From: Geodermatophilus aquaeductus | GTDB lineage: Bacteria; Actinomycetota; Actinomycetes; Mycobacteriales; Geodermatophilaceae | NCBI RefSeq assembly: GCF_900182545.1 | Contig: NZ_FXTJ01000001.1 | Span: 434,001-498,000, forward strand | DNA length: 64,000 nt | Reading direction: 5' to 3' | Shown here: positions 1 through 10,786 of the stretch, piece by piece | How positions within the stretch are numbered: position 1 is the stretch's first letter | Layout of the letters: every line of letters begins with the position of its first letter | Notes under the pieces: model-generated | Seen by the model: only the letters and a program-made list of their open reading frames with translations | What the model was told of the DNA's origin: nothing | The model's database searches: none | Program-made: the position numbers and the translations under genes

Positions 1-297
1 GGTCAGCTCGCCGGCGGCGAGCCGCAGCCAGGTGGCCGCGTCGGTCTCGACGACGTTCGGCGGGGTGCCGCGCGTGTGCCGCGGTCCGGGTATCAGTTGC
101 ACGGCGACGTGCGGCGGCACCCGCAGCTCCACCGACCGGCCGGGCACCTGCTGCGCCAGCCACCGGGCGCTGGTCTTCACCGCCGCGCCCAGCACCGACC
201 GCGGGGGCTGCTCGGCCTCGCCCGCCAGCCAGGGGCGGACGGCGTCGACGGCGGCGCGCAGCTCCTCGGCGGGGATGGGGCTCGTCGACGAGGGCAC
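1..297 (-). CDS. Sterol carrier family protein, N-terminal part (truncated by window edge)
   Basis: The first 99 codons are present, starting at GTG 297, 8 bases after the purL stop, so it is probably cotranscribed with purL. The protein reads [17 protein letters not shown], then a segment with [21 protein letters not shown] and, near residues 75-88, [17 protein letters not shown] recognise this as the actinobacterial SCP-2-related family that often lies next to purL; members have no firmly assigned biochemical role. The C-terminal part lies outside the window, so intactness cannot be judged. The start was chosen for frame and spacing. Confidence 0.7.
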   Translation of the reverse strand, partial: MPSSTSPIPAEELRAAVDAVRPWLAGEAEQPPRSVLGAAVKTSARWLAQQVPGRSVELRVPPHVAVQLIPGPRHTRGTPPNVVETDAATWLRLAAGELT

Positions 298-305
298 AGC
301 GGGCG

Positions 306-2639
306 TCAGCTGGTCGGGACGGTGCCCGCCGGGACGCTGCCGACCGTGACCTCCGGGGAGCCGAACAGCGCGGGGAGCGTCGCCGTCCACGCCGCGCGCA
401 GCTCGGCGAGCGGCAGCTCCCCGACGCCCTCGACCGCCAGCACGTCCCCGCCGGTGGTCCCCAGCTCGGTGACCGCGACGCCGGCCCACTCGGCCGTCGT
501 CCGCACCGCCTCGGGGTCGGCGGTGGTGACGACGGCGCGCGCACCGGACTCGCTGAACAGCGCGGTGAACACGTCGGCGGCGAGCCGCAGCGTGGCGCCG
601 GTGCCGTACCGCAGCGCCGACTCGGTCAGCGCCTGGGCCAGGCCGCCGTCGGCGAGGTCGTGCGCGGAGGTGACCAGGCCCTCGCGGCCCAGCGCCCCGA
701 GCAGCTGGCCCAGCGCGCGCTCGGCCTCGAGGTCGACGGCGGGCGGGCGGCCGCCGAGGTGGCCGTGCACGACCGACGCCCAGGCCGAGCCGCCGAACTC
801 CGGCCGCGTCTCGCCGAGCAGCAGCACCGTCTCCCCCGCGGCGCGCCAGCCGGTGGGCACGCGGTCGCGGACGTCGTCGTGCACGCCCAGGACCCCGATG
901 ACCGGCGTCGGGTTGATCGCGACGTCGCCGGTCTGGTTGTAGAGGCTGACGTTGCCGCCGGTGACCGGCAGGCCGAGGTCGCGGCAGGCGTCGGCCAGGC
1001 CGCGGACGGCCTCGGCGAACTGCCACATGACCTCGGGCTCCTCCGGGGAGCCGAAGTTCAGGCAGTTGGTGACCGCCAGCGGGCGGGCCCCGGTGACGGC
1101 GACGTTGCGGTAGGCCTCGGCGAGGTTGAGCTGCGCGCCGGCGTAGGGGTCCAGGCGCGCGAAGCGGGCGTTGCCGTCGAGGGCCAGCGCGATGCCGCGG
1201 TGCGACTCCTCGTCGATGCGGACCACGCCGGCGTCGTCGGGCTGGGCGAGCACGGTGTTGCCGCGGACGTAGCGGTCGTACTGCTCGGTGACCCAGGTCT
1301 TGTCCGCGCCGTCGGGGCTGGCGACGACGGCCAGCCAGTGGGCGGTGAGCTCCTCCGGCGTCGCCGGGCGGGGCAGCGCGGCGGGGTCGTCGGCCTGCAG
1401 GGCGTCGAGTTCGGCGGGGCGCCGCATCGGCCGCTCGTACACCGGGCCCTCGTGCGCCACGGTCCGCGGCGGGACGTCGACGATGCGCTCGCCGTGCCAG
1501 TCGACGGTCAGCCGGTCGCCGGCGGTGACCTCACCGATGACGGTGGCCAGCACGTCCCACTTGCGGCAGACGGCGAGGAACGCGTCGACCTTGGCCGGCT
1601 CGACGATCGCGCACATGCGCTCCTGCGACTCGCTCATGAGGATCTCGGCCGGCGTCAGCGTGCTGTCGCGCAGCGGGACGCGGTCGAGGTCGACGTGCAT
1701 GCCGCCGGTGCCCGCGCTGGCCAGCTCCGACGTCGCGCAGGACAGCCCGGCGCCGCCGAGGTCCTGGATCCCGGTGACGAGGTCCTGGGCGAAGATCTCC
1801 AGGCAGGCCTCGATGAGCAGCTTCTCGGTGAACGGGTCGCCGACCTGCACGCTCGGGCGCTTGGCCGGTCCCTCCTGGTCGAAGGTCTCGCTGGCGAGCA
1901 CGCTCACGCCGCCGATGCCGTCGCCGCCGGTCCGGGCGCCGAACAGGACGACCCTGTTGCCCACCCCCTCGGCCTTGGCCAGCCGCACGTCCTCGTGCCG
2001 CATGACGCCGACGCACAGCGCGTTGACCAATGGGTTGCCGGCATAGCACTCGTCGAAGAGCAGCTCGCCGCCGACGTTGGGCAGGCCCAGGCAGTTGCCG
2101 TAGCCGCCGACGCCGGCGACGACGCCGGGCAGCACGCGCGCGGTGTCAGGGGCGTCGGCGCGGCCGAAGCGCAGCGAGTCCATGACGGCGACCGGGCGGG
2201 CGCCCATCGTGAGGATGTCGCGGACGATCCCGCCGACGCCGGTGGCCGCACCCTGGTAGGGCTCGACGTAGCTCGGGTGGTTGTGGCTCTCCACCTTGAA
2301 CGTCACCGCGTAGCCGTCGCCGACGTCGACGACGCCGGCGTTCTCGCCGATGCCGACGAGCAGGTGCTCGCTGGGCGGGAGGTCGCCGAAGCGGCGCAGG
2401 TGCACCTTCGAGCTCTTGTAGGAGCAGTGCTCGCTCCACATCACCGAGTACATGGCCAGCTCGGCGGTGGTGGGCCGGCGGCCGAGGATGTCGCGGATGC
2501 GGGCGTACTCGTCGTTTGCGAGGCCGAGCTCGGCGTAGGGCTGCTCGACGTCGGCGGTGCTCTCCGCGAGCGCGACGGTGTCGAGCCGGTGCGACAGCGG
2601 GCCCGGGCCGGTGTCGAGGTCGGAGAGTCCCTGAGTCAC
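306..2639 (-). CDS. purL: Phosphoribosylformylglycinamidine synthase subunit PurL
   Basis: Catalyses ATP-dependent amination of FGAR to FGAM in de novo purine synthesis, taking ammonia from PurQ with PurS as bridge. At 777 residues it is the small PurL form, not the ~1300-residue fused enzyme. Visible signatures are the SEHCSYK block (residues 69-75) holding the conserved His, ESHNHPS (117-123) with the following glycine-rich turn, and the two AIRS-type halves. The start overlaps the purQ stop by 4 bases (ATGA), which implies translational coupling in a purS-purQ-purL operon. Length and motifs look complete. Confidence 0.97.
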   Translation of the reverse strand: MTQGLSDLDTGPGPLSHRLDTVALAESTADVEQPYAELGLANDEYARIRDILGRRPTTAELAMYSVMWSEHCSYKSSKVHLRRFGDLPPSEHLLVGIGENAGVVDVGDGYAVTFKVESHNHPSYVEPYQGAATGVGGIVRDILTMGARPVAVMDSLRFGRADAPDTARVLPGVVAGVGGYGNCLGLPNVGGELLFDECYAGNPLVNALCVGVMRHEDVRLAKAEGVGNRVVLFGARTGGDGIGGVSVLASETFDQEGPAKRPSVQVGDPFTEKLLIEACLEIFAQDLVTGIQDLGGAGLSCATSELASAGTGGMHVDLDRVPLRDSTLTPAEILMSESQERMCAIVEPAKVDAFLAVCRKWDVLATVIGEVTAGDRLTVDWHGERIVDVPPRTVAHEGPVYERPMRRPAELDALQADDPAALPRPATPEELTAHWLAVVASPDGADKTWVTEQYDRYVRGNTVLAQPDDAGVVRIDEESHRGIALALDGNARFARLDPYAGAQLNLAEAYRNVAVTGARPLAVTNCLNFGSPEEPEVMWQFAEAVRGLADACRDLGLPVTGGNVSLYNQTGDVAINPTPVIGVLGVHDDVRDRVPTGWRAAGETVLLLGETRPEFGGSAWASVVHGHLGGRPPAVDLEAERALGQLLGALGREGLVTSAHDLADGGLAQALTESALRYGTGATLRLAADVFTALFSESGARAVVTTADPEAVRTTAEWAGVAVTELGTTGGDVLAVEGVGELPLAELRAAWTATLPALFGSPEVTVGSVPAGTVPTS

Positions 2640-3307
2640 GCTGCGACGACCGCCTTCAGGACGCTGGTGAAGAAGCCGAGCCCGTCCGTCGACGGCCCGG
2701 TGAGGTCCTCGACGGCGTGCTCGGGGTGCGGCATGAGCCCCACGACCCGGCCGTCCTCGCTGGTCACGCCGGCGACGTCGCGCAGGCTGCCGTTGGGGTT
2801 GCCGCCCACGTAGCGCACCGCCACCCGGCCCTCGCCCTCGAGCCGCTCGAGCTCGTCGGGCGCGGCGACGTAGCGGCCCTCGCCGTTCTTGACCGGGACG
2901 ACGATCTCCTGGCCGGATGTGTACGCCGAGGTCCAGGCGGTGTCGGCCCGCTCGATGCGCAGCCGCTGGTCGCGGTTGCGGAAGTGCAGGTGGCTGTTGC
3001 GGGTCAGCGCGCCGGGCAGCAGGCCGGCCTCGCAGAGCACCTGGAAGCCGTTGCAGATGCCGAGGACCGGCATGCCCTGTCGTGCGCGGTCGACGACGTC
3101 CTGCATGAGGGGCGCGCGGGCGGCGATGGCGCCGGCGCGCAGGTAGTCGCCGTAGGAGAAGCCGCCGGGCAGGACGACGGCGTCGACGTCGCGCAGGTCG
3201 TGGTCGGCGTGCCAGAGGGCGACGGGCTCGGCGCCGGCGAGGCGGACCGCGCGGGCGGCGTCGACGTCGTCCAGGGAGCCCGGGAAGGTGATGACCCCGA
3301 TGCGCAC
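2636..3307 (-). CDS. purQ: Phosphoribosylformylglycinamidine synthase subunit PurQ (glutaminase)
   Basis: Class I glutamine amidotransferase subunit that hydrolyses glutamine and supplies ammonia to PurL. The 223-residue product has the nucleophile elbow GICNGFQ with Cys85 and the His/Glu pair in PHPEH (193-197), giving a complete triad. [10 protein letters not shown] near residue 46 is the family oxyanion-strand signature. It starts 3 bases after the purS stop and overlaps purL by 4 bases, as expected for subunits made in fixed ratio. Confidence 0.97.
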   Translation of the reverse strand: MRIGVITFPGSLDDVDAARAVRLAGAEPVALWHADHDLRDVDAVVLPGGFSYGDYLRAGAIAARAPLMQDVVDRARQGMPVLGICNGFQVLCEAGLLPGALTRNSHLHFRNRDQRLRIERADTAWTSAYTSGQEIVVPVKNGEGRYVAAPDELERLEGEGRVAVRYVGGNPNGSLRDVAGVTSEDGRVVGLMPHPEHAVEDLTGPSTDGLGFFTSVLKAVVAA

Positions 3308-3310
3308 GGC

Positions 3311-3550
3311 TCAGGCCTCCGGCAGGTGCAGCTCGACGTCCTCGATGACCGGGTTGGCGAGCAGCGTCTCGGCGATCTGCTCGAGCTCCTCCCGGCTGGG
3401 CGTGCCCTCGACGTCGAGGACGAAGTGCTTGCCCTGGCGGACGCCGGTGACCTGGGTGTGGCCCAGTCGGCCGAGGGCACCGAGCACCGCCTGCCCCTGG
3501 GGGTCGGAGATCTCCGGCTTGAGGACGACGTCGACGACCACCTGCGGCAC
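3311..3550 (-). CDS. purS: Phosphoribosylformylglycinamidine synthase subunit PurS
   Basis: Small dimeric subunit that holds PurL and PurQ together for ammonia transfer. From GTG 3550 it is 79 residues, the normal PurS size, beginning [19 protein letters not shown] and containing the typical [10 protein letters not shown] strand. The frame stays open to 3751, but the extra residues are arginine-rich and come from the palindromic repeats upstream, so I reject the longer start. A GGGAG element lies just before GTG 3550. It is the first gene of the purS-purQ-purL operon. Confidence 0.93.
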   Translation of the reverse strand: MPQVVVDVVLKPEISDPQGQAVLGALGRLGHTQVTGVRQGKHFVLDVEGTPSREELEQIAETLLANPVIEDVELHLPEA

Positions 3551-3606
3551 GGCTCCCGAGCCTACCGGTCCCACGCCACGGCCCCGCCCGGCCCGTAGGT
3601 CCTCAG

Positions 3607-3667
3607 CGAGATCCCGTGATCTCGTACGGATGGACGGCCATTTGCGTGCGATATCCCGTGATTTCGT
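3607..3667. repeat. Palindromic repeat pair, family A (copies a and b)
   Basis: Copy a (3607-3628) is a 22-mer containing CGAGATC-CCGT-GATCTCG, a 7-bp perfect palindrome. Copy b (3648-3667) is a direct near-copy matching 18 of 20 positions and ending on the stop codon of the DUF559 gene. The exact reverse complement of copy a recurs at 4634-4655 on the other side of that gene. Between the copies is GGCCATTTGCG, which resembles the spacer in the second pair. This is a REP-like interspersed palindrome; its function is unknown. Confidence 0.8.
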
Positions 3668-4539
3668 CAGCGGAGAGCTGCCTTGATCGCCGCGATGACG
3701 TCGTCCGGACGCCCGAGAACGTCCGCCGAGGTGAAGCGCAGGACCGTCCAACCCGCGGCGACCAGGCGATTCTGCCTGCGCAGGTCCTTCACGAACACGT
3801 CCCGATCGCGGTGCAGGTCACCGTCGAACTCGACGATGAGCCTGCGGTCCGGCCACGCCATGTCGGCTCGACCGATGAACCCGCCGCTGTCCCGGACGTC
3901 GACCTGCAGTTTCGGTCGCGGCAGACCTGCGACGTGCACGAGCCACCGCAGGACGGACTCCATGGGTGACTCCGCACGCGGGTCCGCCAGCGGCAGGACG
4001 ACGCGAGCCCGTGCTGAACCGCGTCCCGCCGGCTGCCTCGTCAGCTGCCGCTCGAGCTCGGACGGCGGACAGTGGCGCGCCACCACCTGGTCGGTGACCG
4101 CGAGCAGAGCCGCCGGCTCGAGGATCCCCGCGAGGTCACGCCAGGTGCGCGCAGGTGACGTGACCGGTTGCGCCCAGCGGGTCGTCACGTCGTCGCCGTC
4201 GAGCGGCAGCCGGTGTATGCGGCGGTCACGCCGGCTCTCGGCCCGCGTCCTGCCCGGCACGGTGAGATCGATCCGGTGGTCGTCGCGGTCCTGCAGCGGC
4301 ACATGCAGACCCCACATCGCAGCCGCGGTCAGGTGGCTGGCGACGGCGGTCGCCGGTGCGGTCAGTAACACCGCGGCGAGCCGGGCGCCGACGTCGTCGG
4401 CCAGCGCACGCGGCAGGTACGTGTCCCGGGACAGGCGCTCGAGGGCGGGGTCGCGGAGATGGCGGTCGGTCAGCCCATCAGCCCGGGCTCCGGCCCTCGT
4501 CGTCGGACCTGTGATGCGGCTGGGGCGTCGACTGCGCAC
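3667..4539 (-). CDS. DUF559-domain protein (PD-(D/E)XK/Vsr-like nuclease fold)
   Basis: A 290-residue protein. The N-terminal ~170 residues resemble the AbiEi-like/winged part common in actinobacterial DUF559 proteins. The C-terminal part is DUF559: ADPRAESPMESVLRW (Glu), GFIGRADMAWPDRRLIVEFDG (the D...E-x-D core, about residues 220-241), then KDLRRQNRLVAAGWTVLRF. These match the PD-(D/E)XK pattern, so the likely metal-binding acids are present. Start GTG 4539 has an AAGGTG ribosome site about 5 bases upstream. It is inserted between purS and purC and bracketed by palindromes. No biological role is established for the family; nuclease activity is inference from fold. Confidence 0.85.
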   Translation of the reverse strand: MRSRRPSRITGPTTRAGARADGLTDRHLRDPALERLSRDTYLPRALADDVGARLAAVLLTAPATAVASHLTAAAMWGLHVPLQDRDDHRIDLTVPGRTRAESRRDRRIHRLPLDGDDVTTRWAQPVTSPARTWRDLAGILEPAALLAVTDQVVARHCPPSELERQLTRQPAGRGSARARVVLPLADPRAESPMESVLRWLVHVAGLPRPKLQVDVRDSGGFIGRADMAWPDRRLIVEFDGDLHRDRDVFVKDLRRQNRLVAAGWTVLRFTSADVLGRPDDVIAAIKAALR

Positions 4540-4595
4540 CGCGGCACCTTGCCGCCTGCACGCGTCCGCCCGCTGGCGCCGTCCACAGCCTCGGC

Positions 4596-4655
4596 CGAGA
4601 TCGCGCGATGTCGTACGTCACGGGCGCATTTCGCGTACGAGATCACGGGATCTCG
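4596..4655. repeat. Palindromic repeat pair, family A (copies c and d)
   Basis: Copy c (4596-4617) matches copy a at 19 of 22 positions; copy d (4634-4655) is its exact 22-base reverse complement. Here the two copies face each other and can form a stem with a 16-base loop containing GGCGCATTTCG. The pair lies 57 bases before the DUF559 start codon and 15 bases after the purC stop. It could therefore act as a purC terminator, a promoter-proximal hairpin, or the end of a mobile unit. Confidence 0.8.
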
Positions 4656-4670
4656 ACGGGGCCGGCCGGA

Positions 4671-5546
4671 TCAGCGGAAGGGGGTGCCCGTCAGCTGCTC
4701 GTAGGCGGCGACGTAGCGCTCGCGGGTGGCGGCGACGACGTCGGCGGGCAGCTCCGGCGGGGGCGAGACGCGGTCCCAGCCCGAGGAGGTCAGCCAGTCG
4801 CGGACGTACTGCTTGTCGAACGAGGGCTGCGGCGCACCCGGTGCCCACGACGACGCCGGCCAGAAGCGCGAGGAGTCCGGCGTGAGCACCTCGTCGCCGA
4901 GCACCAGCCCGCCGTCGGAGGAGACCCCGAACTCGAACTTGGTGTCGGCCAGCAGGATGCCCGCCCCCGCGGCGACCTCCGCGCCCCGGCGGTACAGCGC
5001 CAGCGTCAGCTCCCGCAGCTCCTCGGCGCGGGCGGCACCGACGAGGTCGACGACGCGCGCGAAGTCGATCGCCTCGTCGTGCTCCCCCACCTCGGCCTTG
5101 GTCGACGGCGTGAACACCGGCGACGGCAGCCGTGAGCCCTCGACCAGCCCGGGAGGCAGCGGCACGTCGCGGATGGAGCCGGTGCGCTCGTACTCCTTCG
5201 TCCCCGAGCCGGACAGGTAGCCCCGGGCCACGCACTCCACCGGCAGCATCTCCAGCCGCCGCACCAGCATCGCCCGGCCGGCCACCTCGGCGGGCACGTC
5301 CGTGGCCGACACGAGGTGGTGCGTCGCGCCGAACGCCGACAGCACCGGCGTCAGCTGGTCGAACCACCACACCGACAGCGCGGTGAGCACCCGCCCCTTG
5401 TCCGGGATCGGCGTCGGCAGCACGGCGTCGTAGGCCGAGATGCGGTCGGAGGCCACGAGCAGCAGCCGGCCGTCCCCGGCGTCGTAGACCTCGCGCACCT
5501 TGCCGCGCGCCACCAGTGGCAGGTCCACCACCGGGTCCCCGCTCAC
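4671..5546 (-). CDS. purC: Phosphoribosylaminoimidazole-succinocarboxamide synthase (SAICAR synthetase)
   Basis: Ligates aspartate to CAIR with ATP to give SAICAR. The 291-residue product begins [30 protein letters not shown] and SDRISAYD (about 33-40) form the ATP-binding N-lobe, and LADTKFEFG is the conserved SAICAR synthetase signature. Start GTG 5546 overlaps the purB stop as GTGA, so the two are translationally coupled. The frame stays open far upstream through purB, but that is antisense-free frame noise. It is isolated from purS-Q-L only by the DUF559 unit. Confidence 0.96.
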   Translation of the reverse strand: MSGDPVVDLPLVARGKVREVYDAGDGRLLLVASDRISAYDAVLPTPIPDKGRVLTALSVWWFDQLTPVLSAFGATHHLVSATDVPAEVAGRAMLVRRLEMLPVECVARGYLSGSGTKEYERTGSIRDVPLPPGLVEGSRLPSPVFTPSTKAEVGEHDEAIDFARVVDLVGAARAEELRELTLALYRRGAEVAAGAGILLADTKFEFGVSSDGGLVLGDEVLTPDSSRFWPASSWAPGAPQPSFDKQYVRDWLTSSGWDRVSPPPELPADVVAATRERYVAAYEQLTGTPFR

Positions 5547-6850
5547 GACAGCGCGGCCAGCCGGTCGAACAGCGGGCCCAACTGCCGCACGTAGCCCTCG
5601 GGCCGGCAGATCTCGTCCAGCCGCGCCTCGTCCAGGGTGACGCCGGAGCCGGCGGCACGGGAGCGCAGCGTGTCGCGGAACGGCGTCCCGGAGTTCCACG
5701 TCTCCATCGCCGCGCCCTGCACGAGGGCGTAGGCGTCCTCCCGCGACAGGCCGGTCTCGACGAGCTCCAGCAGGACGGCGGAGGTGTAGATCAGCCCGCC
5801 GGTGAGGTCGAGGTTGGCGCGCATCCGATCGACGTCGACCACCAGGTTCTCCACCAGGCCGGTGGTCAGGTGCAGCAGGTAGTCGGTGGTGATCGCGGCG
5901 TCGGGGAGGAAGACCCGCTCGGTGGAGGAGTGCGAGATGTCCCGCTCGTGCCACAGCGGGATGCCCTCCATCACCGGGACGACGGCGGCGCGCACCACCC
6001 GCGCGAGCCCGGCGATGCGCTCCGAGCGGATGGGGTTCTTCTTGTGCGGCATCGCGCTGGAGCCCTTCTGGCCCGAGCCGAACGCCTCCGACAGCTCCCG
6101 CACCTCGGTGCGCTGCCCGTGCCGCACCTCCAGCGCCACCGCCTCGCACACGGTGGCGATCACGGCCAGCGCCGCCACCCACTCGCTGATCGAGTCGCGC
6201 AGCACGACCTGCGTGGACGCGTCGGCCGGCCGCAGGTCCAGCGCCTGCGCGACGGCGACCTCCACCGACGGGTCGATGAGCGAGTACGTGCCGACGGCGC
6301 CGGAGATCGCGACGACGCCGACCCGCTCGCGCGCGGCCCGCAGCCGGTCGCGGGAGCGGGCCATGGCGAAGGCGAGGTCGGCGACGCGGTGCCCCCACAC
6401 GACCGGCTCGGCGTGCACGCCGTGCGTGCGGCCGACCTTGAGCGTGGCGCGGTGCGCCAGGCCGTGGTCGCGCAGCGCGGCCACCAGGCGGTCGGCCTTG
6501 GCCAGCAGCACGTCGGTGGCCTCGGTGAGCTGCACGGCGAGTGCGGTGTCGAGCAGGTCCGACGACGTCATGCCGTGGTGCACGTAGGCCGCGGCCGACC
6601 GGGGTTCGGTGTTGTCGGCCCAGGCGGTGAGGAAGGCGATGACGTCGTGCTGCGTCGTCTCCTCGATCTCCGCGACGCGCGCAGCCGTGGGCGGCGGGGC
6701 GTTGCGCACCGGCTCGACGACGTCGGCGGGGACCCGCCCGGCCGCGGCGTGCGCCTCGAGCACGAGGGTCTCCACCCGGCACCAGAGCTCGTACTTGTGC
6801 TCGTCGCTCCAGACCCGGCCCATCTCGGGGAGCGTGTAGCGGTCGATCAC
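5543..6850 (-). CDS. purB: Adenylosuccinate lyase
   Basis: Cleaves SAICAR to AICAR and adenylosuccinate to AMP, both with release of fumarate. The 435-residue protein has the superfamily signature [11 protein letters not shown] (263-273), the TSSD segment (95-98) and THGVHAEP (142-149) with the active-site His. It starts at ATG 6850 and ends in a GTGA overlap with purC, making purB-purC a two-gene unit. No promoter is obvious in the short divergent gap to the AI-2E family gene. Confidence 0.97.
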   Translation of the reverse strand: MIDRYTLPEMGRVWSDEHKYELWCRVETLVLEAHAAAGRVPADVVEPVRNAPPPTAARVAEIEETTQHDVIAFLTAWADNTEPRSAAAYVHHGMTSSDLLDTALAVQLTEATDVLLAKADRLVAALRDHGLAHRATLKVGRTHGVHAEPVVWGHRVADLAFAMARSRDRLRAARERVGVVAISGAVGTYSLIDPSVEVAVAQALDLRPADASTQVVLRDSISEWVAALAVIATVCEAVALEVRHGQRTEVRELSEAFGSGQKGSSAMPHKKNPIRSERIAGLARVVRAAVVPVMEGIPLWHERDISHSSTERVFLPDAAITTDYLLHLTTGLVENLVVDVDRMRANLDLTGGLIYTSAVLLELVETGLSREDAYALVQGAAMETWNSGTPFRDTLRSRAAGSGVTLDEARLDEICRPEGYVRQLGPLFDRLAALS

Positions 6851-6955
6851 GCGGGTACCGCCGTCAATCGGTCAGCTCGTCGAGGCACGTGAGCATCCTC
6901 CCGCAGCGCTAGCGTGATCGAGAACGGCCCTCATCCCCCGAGCCGAAGGACGTCG

Positions 6956-8371
6956 ATGCTGCGACGGGCCAGTGACGCGGTCGCCCGGGCGCGCGAGCGC
7001 ATCCGGGCAGCCGGCGAACGCGATCCGCACGCGTGGCCCGAGCGCGACGACGACCGCGCCATCCTCGTGCACGACGACGAGGCCGACGTCGACCCCGCCG
7101 CCCTGCCCGCCGACGACGACCCGCCCCTGGGCAGCCCCGAGCCCGGCGCCCCCGACCTCGACGGGCCGCTCGGTCCCGGCGGGGTGAGCGGCCCACCGCA
7201 GGGCGGGCGCCCGCAGCGGGCCGTCGAGCGCGGCCGGCGTCTGCTCGGTCCCGGCCGGGAGCAGCCGCGCGGTGACACGTCCGTGCCGAGCGGGCTGCGC
7301 ACGGCCGCGGCGTACTCCTGGCGGATCATCGCCGTCCTCGCCGGTCTCTACGTCCTGCTGTACGTGGCCGCGTACGTGGCCGTCGTGGTCGTGCCGGTGT
7401 TCGTGGCGCTGCTGCTGGCGGCGCTGTTCCAGCCGGGGGCGGCGGCCCTCATCCGGCACGGCTGGCCGCGGTCGCTGGCGGCCTTCGCCATGCTGCTGGT
7501 CGGGCTGGCGGTGGTCGCCGGGATCATCACGCTGGTCGTGCAGCAGATCAGCGCCGGCTTCTCCGACCTCGCCGACCAGGTCAGCCAGGGCCTCGACCAG
7601 ATCCGCGACTTCGCCGTCGACACCTTCCCGGTGACGCAGCGGCAGATCGACGAGGCGGTCACCACCGCCCAGGACGCGCTCGTCGCCAACCAGGACACCC
7701 TCGCCTCCGGCGCGCTCACCACCGCCACCACCGTGGGCGAGGTCTTCACGGGCATCGTCCTGGCGCTGTTCACGCTGTTCTTCTTCCTCAAGGACGGCCG
7801 CTCCATCTGGCTGTGGCTGGTCGGCCTGTTCCCGCGCGAGGCCCGCGCCTACATGGACGAGGCCGCCCGCCGCTCGTGGCGGACGCTGATCTCCTACGTG
7901 CGGGCGACGGTCGTGGTCGCGCTGGTCGACGCGATCGGCATCGGCGTGGGCCTGGCGATCCTCGGCGTCCAGCTGGTCATCCCGCTGGCGGCGCTGGTCT
8001 TCCTCGGCGCATTCATCCCGATCATCGGGTCGTTCCTCGCCGGCTCGGTCGCCGTGCTCGTGGCGCTGGTGACCAAGGGCCCCATCACCGCGCTCATCGC
8101 GCTGGCGATCGTCGTGCTCGTCATGCAGCTCGAGGGGCACGTCCTGCAGCCGCTGCTGCTGGGCAAGGCGGTGCACGTGCACCCGCTCGCGGTCGTGCTG
8201 GCGATCGCGGCCGGCCTGCTCATCGCCGGGATCTTCGGGGCGCTCATCGCCGTGCCGGTGGTGGCCTGCGCCAACGTCGCGGGCACCTACCTGTCCCGGC
8301 GGCACGACGGCCCGCGGCCACCGGAGCCGCGTCCGGAACGCAGCCGCCCGGCGGTGGGAGTGCGCGCTTAA
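6956..8371 (+). CDS. AI-2E family transporter (UPF0118 permease)
   Basis: A 471-residue membrane protein of the AI-2E/UPF0118 family. An acidic, Asp/Pro-rich cytoplasmic N-terminus of about 110 residues is followed by a hydrophobic pair beginning [21 protein letters not shown], an amphipathic central region, and C-terminal helices containing [13 protein letters not shown] and [13 protein letters not shown], both typical of the family. Substrates are poorly defined; only some members export autoinducer-2. ATG 6956 was chosen over GTG 6914 because AAGGA lies 6 bases upstream. The stop overlaps the purD stop (TTAA), so the genes are tail to tail. Confidence 0.88.
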   Translation: MLRRASDAVARARERIRAAGERDPHAWPERDDDRAILVHDDEADVDPAALPADDDPPLGSPEPGAPDLDGPLGPGGVSGPPQGGRPQRAVERGRRLLGPGREQPRGDTSVPSGLRTAAAYSWRIIAVLAGLYVLLYVAAYVAVVVVPVFVALLLAALFQPGAAALIRHGWPRSLAAFAMLLVGLAVVAGIITLVVQQISAGFSDLADQVSQGLDQIRDFAVDTFPVTQRQIDEAVTTAQDALVANQDTLASGALTTATTVGEVFTGIVLALFTLFFFLKDGRSIWLWLVGLFPREARAYMDEAARRSWRTLISYVRATVVVALVDAIGIGVGLAILGVQLVIPLAALVFLGAFIPIIGSFLAGSVAVLVALVTKGPITALIALAIVVLVMQLEGHVLQPLLLGKAVHVHPLAVVLAIAAGLLIAGIFGALIAVPVVACANVAGTYLSRRHDGPRPPEPRPERSRPAVGVRA

Positions 8372-9624
8372 GGAGCGGTGATCCGCCCCTCGACGGCGGC
8401 CAGGGCGATGTCGCTGCGCCAGTGGGCACCGGCGAGCCGGACGGCGGCCACCCGCTCGTAGGCCGCCTGCCGGGCGGCGGCGAGGTCGGGGCCGGTGGCG
8501 GTGACGGCGAGCACCCGCCCGCCGGCGGAGCGGACCGTCCCGTCCGGGCCCACGGCGGTGCCCGCGTGCAGCACGCCGGGCCCGTCCGCGCCGGTCACGG
8601 GATCACCGGTGCGCGGCGCCTCCGGGTAGCCCGGCGCCGCGACGACGACGGTCACCGCGGCACCGTCGCGCCAGGTCAGCAGCGGGTGGTCGGCGAGCGT
8701 GCCGGTGGCCGCGGCGTGCAGCAGCCCGGCCAGCGGCGTCTCCAGCAGCGGCAGCACGACCTGGGTCTCGGGGTCACCGAAGCGGGCGTTGAACTCGACC
8801 ACGCGCACGCCGCGGGAGGTCAGCGCCAGCCCGGCGTAGAGCAGGCCGCTGAACGGCTCGCCGCGGCGGCGCATCTCGTCGACCGTCGGCTGCAGCACGG
8901 TCGCGAGCACCTCCTCGACCAGGCCGGCCGGCGCCCACGGCAGCGGCGCGTAGGCGCCCATCCCGCCGGTGTTGGGGCCGGCGTCGCCGTCGTCGCGGCG
9001 CTTGGCGTCCTGCGCGGGCAGCAGCGGCAGCACCGTCGTCCCGTCGGTGACGGCGAACAGCGAGACCTCGGGGCCGTCGAGGTACTCCTCGACCAGCACC
9101 GCCCCGCCGGCGTCGAGCACCCGGTGCCCGTGCGCGAGGGCAGCGTCCCGGTCGGTCGTGACGACGACCCCCTTGCCGGCGGCCAGCCCGTCGTCCTTGA
9201 CCACGTACGGCGCGCCCGCCTCGTCCAGCGCCGTCTCCAGCTCCGCGGGGCCGCCGACCGGCCAGGCGCGCGCGGTCGGCACACCAGCGGCGGACATCAC
9301 GTGCTTGGCGAAGGACTTGCTGCCCTCGATCTGCGCGGCCTCCGCCGACGGGCCGAAGCAGGCGATGCCGGCGTCGCGGACGGCGTCGGCGGCACCGGCG
9401 ACCAGCGGCACCTCCGGCCCGATGACGACGAGGTCGGCGTCCCAGCCGGTGGCCAGCGCGGCGACCGCCACCGGGTCGGCGACGTCGACCGGCCGGTGCT
9501 CGGCGACCGCCCGCGTGCCGGCGTTGCCCGGCGCGCAGGCCAGCGCGGTCACCGCGGGGTCGGACGTCAGAGCGACGCACAGGGCGTGCTCCCGGGCTCC
9601 GGAGCCGATCACGAGCACGCGCAC
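8368..9624 (-). CDS. purD: Phosphoribosylamine-glycine ligase (GAR synthetase)
   Basis: Second step of purine synthesis: ligates glycine to phosphoribosylamine using ATP. The 418-residue protein starts [15 protein letters not shown], the standard PurD N-terminus, and contains [17 protein letters not shown] (ATP-grasp glycine-rich loop), [12 protein letters not shown] and [12 protein letters not shown] (Mg/ATP site). GTG 9624 was chosen because this N-terminus is invariant in the family, although the frame is open upstream through rsgA. It converges on the AI-2E gene with overlapping stops. Confidence 0.96.
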   Translation of the reverse strand: MRVLVIGSGAREHALCVALTSDPAVTALACAPGNAGTRAVAEHRPVDVADPVAVAALATGWDADLVVIGPEVPLVAGAADAVRDAGIACFGPSAEAAQIEGSKSFAKHVMSAAGVPTARAWPVGGPAELETALDEAGAPYVVKDDGLAAGKGVVVTTDRDAALAHGHRVLDAGGAVLVEEYLDGPEVSLFAVTDGTTVLPLLPAQDAKRRDDGDAGPNTGGMGAYAPLPWAPAGLVEEVLATVLQPTVDEMRRRGEPFSGLLYAGLALTSRGVRVVEFNARFGDPETQVVLPLLETPLAGLLHAAATGTLADHPLLTWRDGAAVTVVVAAPGYPEAPRTGDPVTGADGPGVLHAGTAVGPDGTVRSAGGRVLAVTATGPDLAAARQAAYERVAAVRLAGAHWRSDIALAAVEGRITAP

Positions 9625-9649
9625 GGAGCGCGACCCTACCGACGCGGGG

Positions 9650-10723
9650 TCAGCGCACCCGGTTCGGCTGCGCCCGGTACGCGCGGAACACCGCTCTGGC
9701 CCGCTGGTGCTCCGCGGCGCGGGCGCGGGCGTCGGACCGCAGCAGCTGGCGGTGCGCCTCGGCCTGCAGCTTGCGCCAGCCCAGGAGCCGGGCGGGGTCG
9801 AGCCGGCCGTCGTCGATGGCCGCCGCGACGGCGCAGCCGGGCTCGGTGCGGTGCGCGCAGTCGCGGAACCGGCAGCCGGCGGCGAGCTCCGCGACGTCGG
9901 CGTAGGCGGTGTCCACGCCCTCGTCGTCGTAGAGCCCGAGCTCGCGCATGCCGGGGGTGTCCACCAGCAGGCCGCCGCCGGGCAGCACGTGCAGCTCGCG
10001 CGAGGTGGTGGTGTGCCGTCCCCGCCCGTCGGCCTCCCGGACGTCCTGCGTGGGCGCCACCTCCCGGCCGGCCAGCGCGTTGGCCAGCGAGGACTTCCCC
10101 ACACCGGAGGGGCCGACCATCGCCGCCGTGCGTCCCGGGCCGAGCAGCGCGCGCACCGCGTCCAGCCCCTCGCCGGTGCGCGCGCTCACGGCGAGCACCT
10201 CCACGCCCAGGGCGTCCTCGGCGACCTCCGCCACGGCGGCGTCGACGTCGTCGCACAGGTCGGCCTTGGTGAGGACGACGACCGGCGTGGCCCCGCTCCC
10301 CCACGCCACGGCCAGGTACCGCTCGACCCGCCGGGCGCGCGTCGGCCCGGCCAGCGCGTCGACGACCAGCACGAGGTCGAGGTTGGCGGCCACCACCTGC
10401 GCGGCCGACGTCCGACCGGCGACGGTGCGGGTGAACGCCGAGGTGCGGGGCAGCAGCGCGACGGCGAGCTCCCCGCGCAGCGCCACCCAGTCGCCGACCG
10501 CGGGGGCTGCGAGGCCGTCGGGGTCGTAGAGCCCGGCGGCCGGGTGCACCCGGCGCTCGCCGTCGGCGGTGAGCACGGTGAGGCGGCCGCGGTCGACCCG
10601 CGCCACCCGTCCGGGGGAGGTGCCCGGGGGCAGGTGCTCGAGTCGGTCCGGCGACCAGCCGATCGCTGAGAGATGCGTCACGGACCGGATGGTGCTCCGC
10701 AGGTCAGCGCGCCGTCCTCCCAT
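9650..10723 (-). CDS. rsgA: Ribosome small subunit-dependent GTPase A
   Basis: Late-stage 30S maturation GTPase. The 357-residue protein shows the circularly permuted G-motif order of the family: OB-fold region first, TKAD (G4) before [10 protein letters not shown] (G1), then DTPGM (G3). The C-terminal zinc site [14 protein letters not shown] fits C-x4-C-x-H-x5-C. It lies 25 bases upstream of purD on the same strand. The start codon near 10723 falls in a divergent region shared with the phosphodiesterase gene, and a shorter start at the VTHLSAIGW region is possible. Confidence 0.94.
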   Translation of the reverse strand: MGGRRADLRSTIRSVTHLSAIGWSPDRLEHLPPGTSPGRVARVDRGRLTVLTADGERRVHPAAGLYDPDGLAAPAVGDWVALRGELAVALLPRTSAFTRTVAGRTSAAQVVAANLDLVLVVDALAGPTRARRVERYLAVAWGSGATPVVVLTKADLCDDVDAAVAEVAEDALGVEVLAVSARTGEGLDAVRALLGPGRTAAMVGPSGVGKSSLANALAGREVAPTQDVREADGRGRHTTTSRELHVLPGGGLLVDTPGMRELGLYDDEGVDTAYADVAELAAGCRFRDCAHRTEPGCAVAAAIDDGRLDPARLLGWRKLQAEAHRQLLRSDARARAAEHQRARAVFRAYRAQPNRVR

Positions 10724-10786
10724 TTCTCAGCGAAACGCCAGCGCGCGTTCGCCATCCCGACACCTCGGTCGGGTGTTCTGGATGGC

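Noticed and set aside
3551-3751. Extended N-terminus of PurS reading through the upstream palindromes
   Set aside because: PurS proteins are about 80 residues; the extra Arg/Ser-rich residues are translations of repeat copies, and GTG 3550 has a ribosome site.
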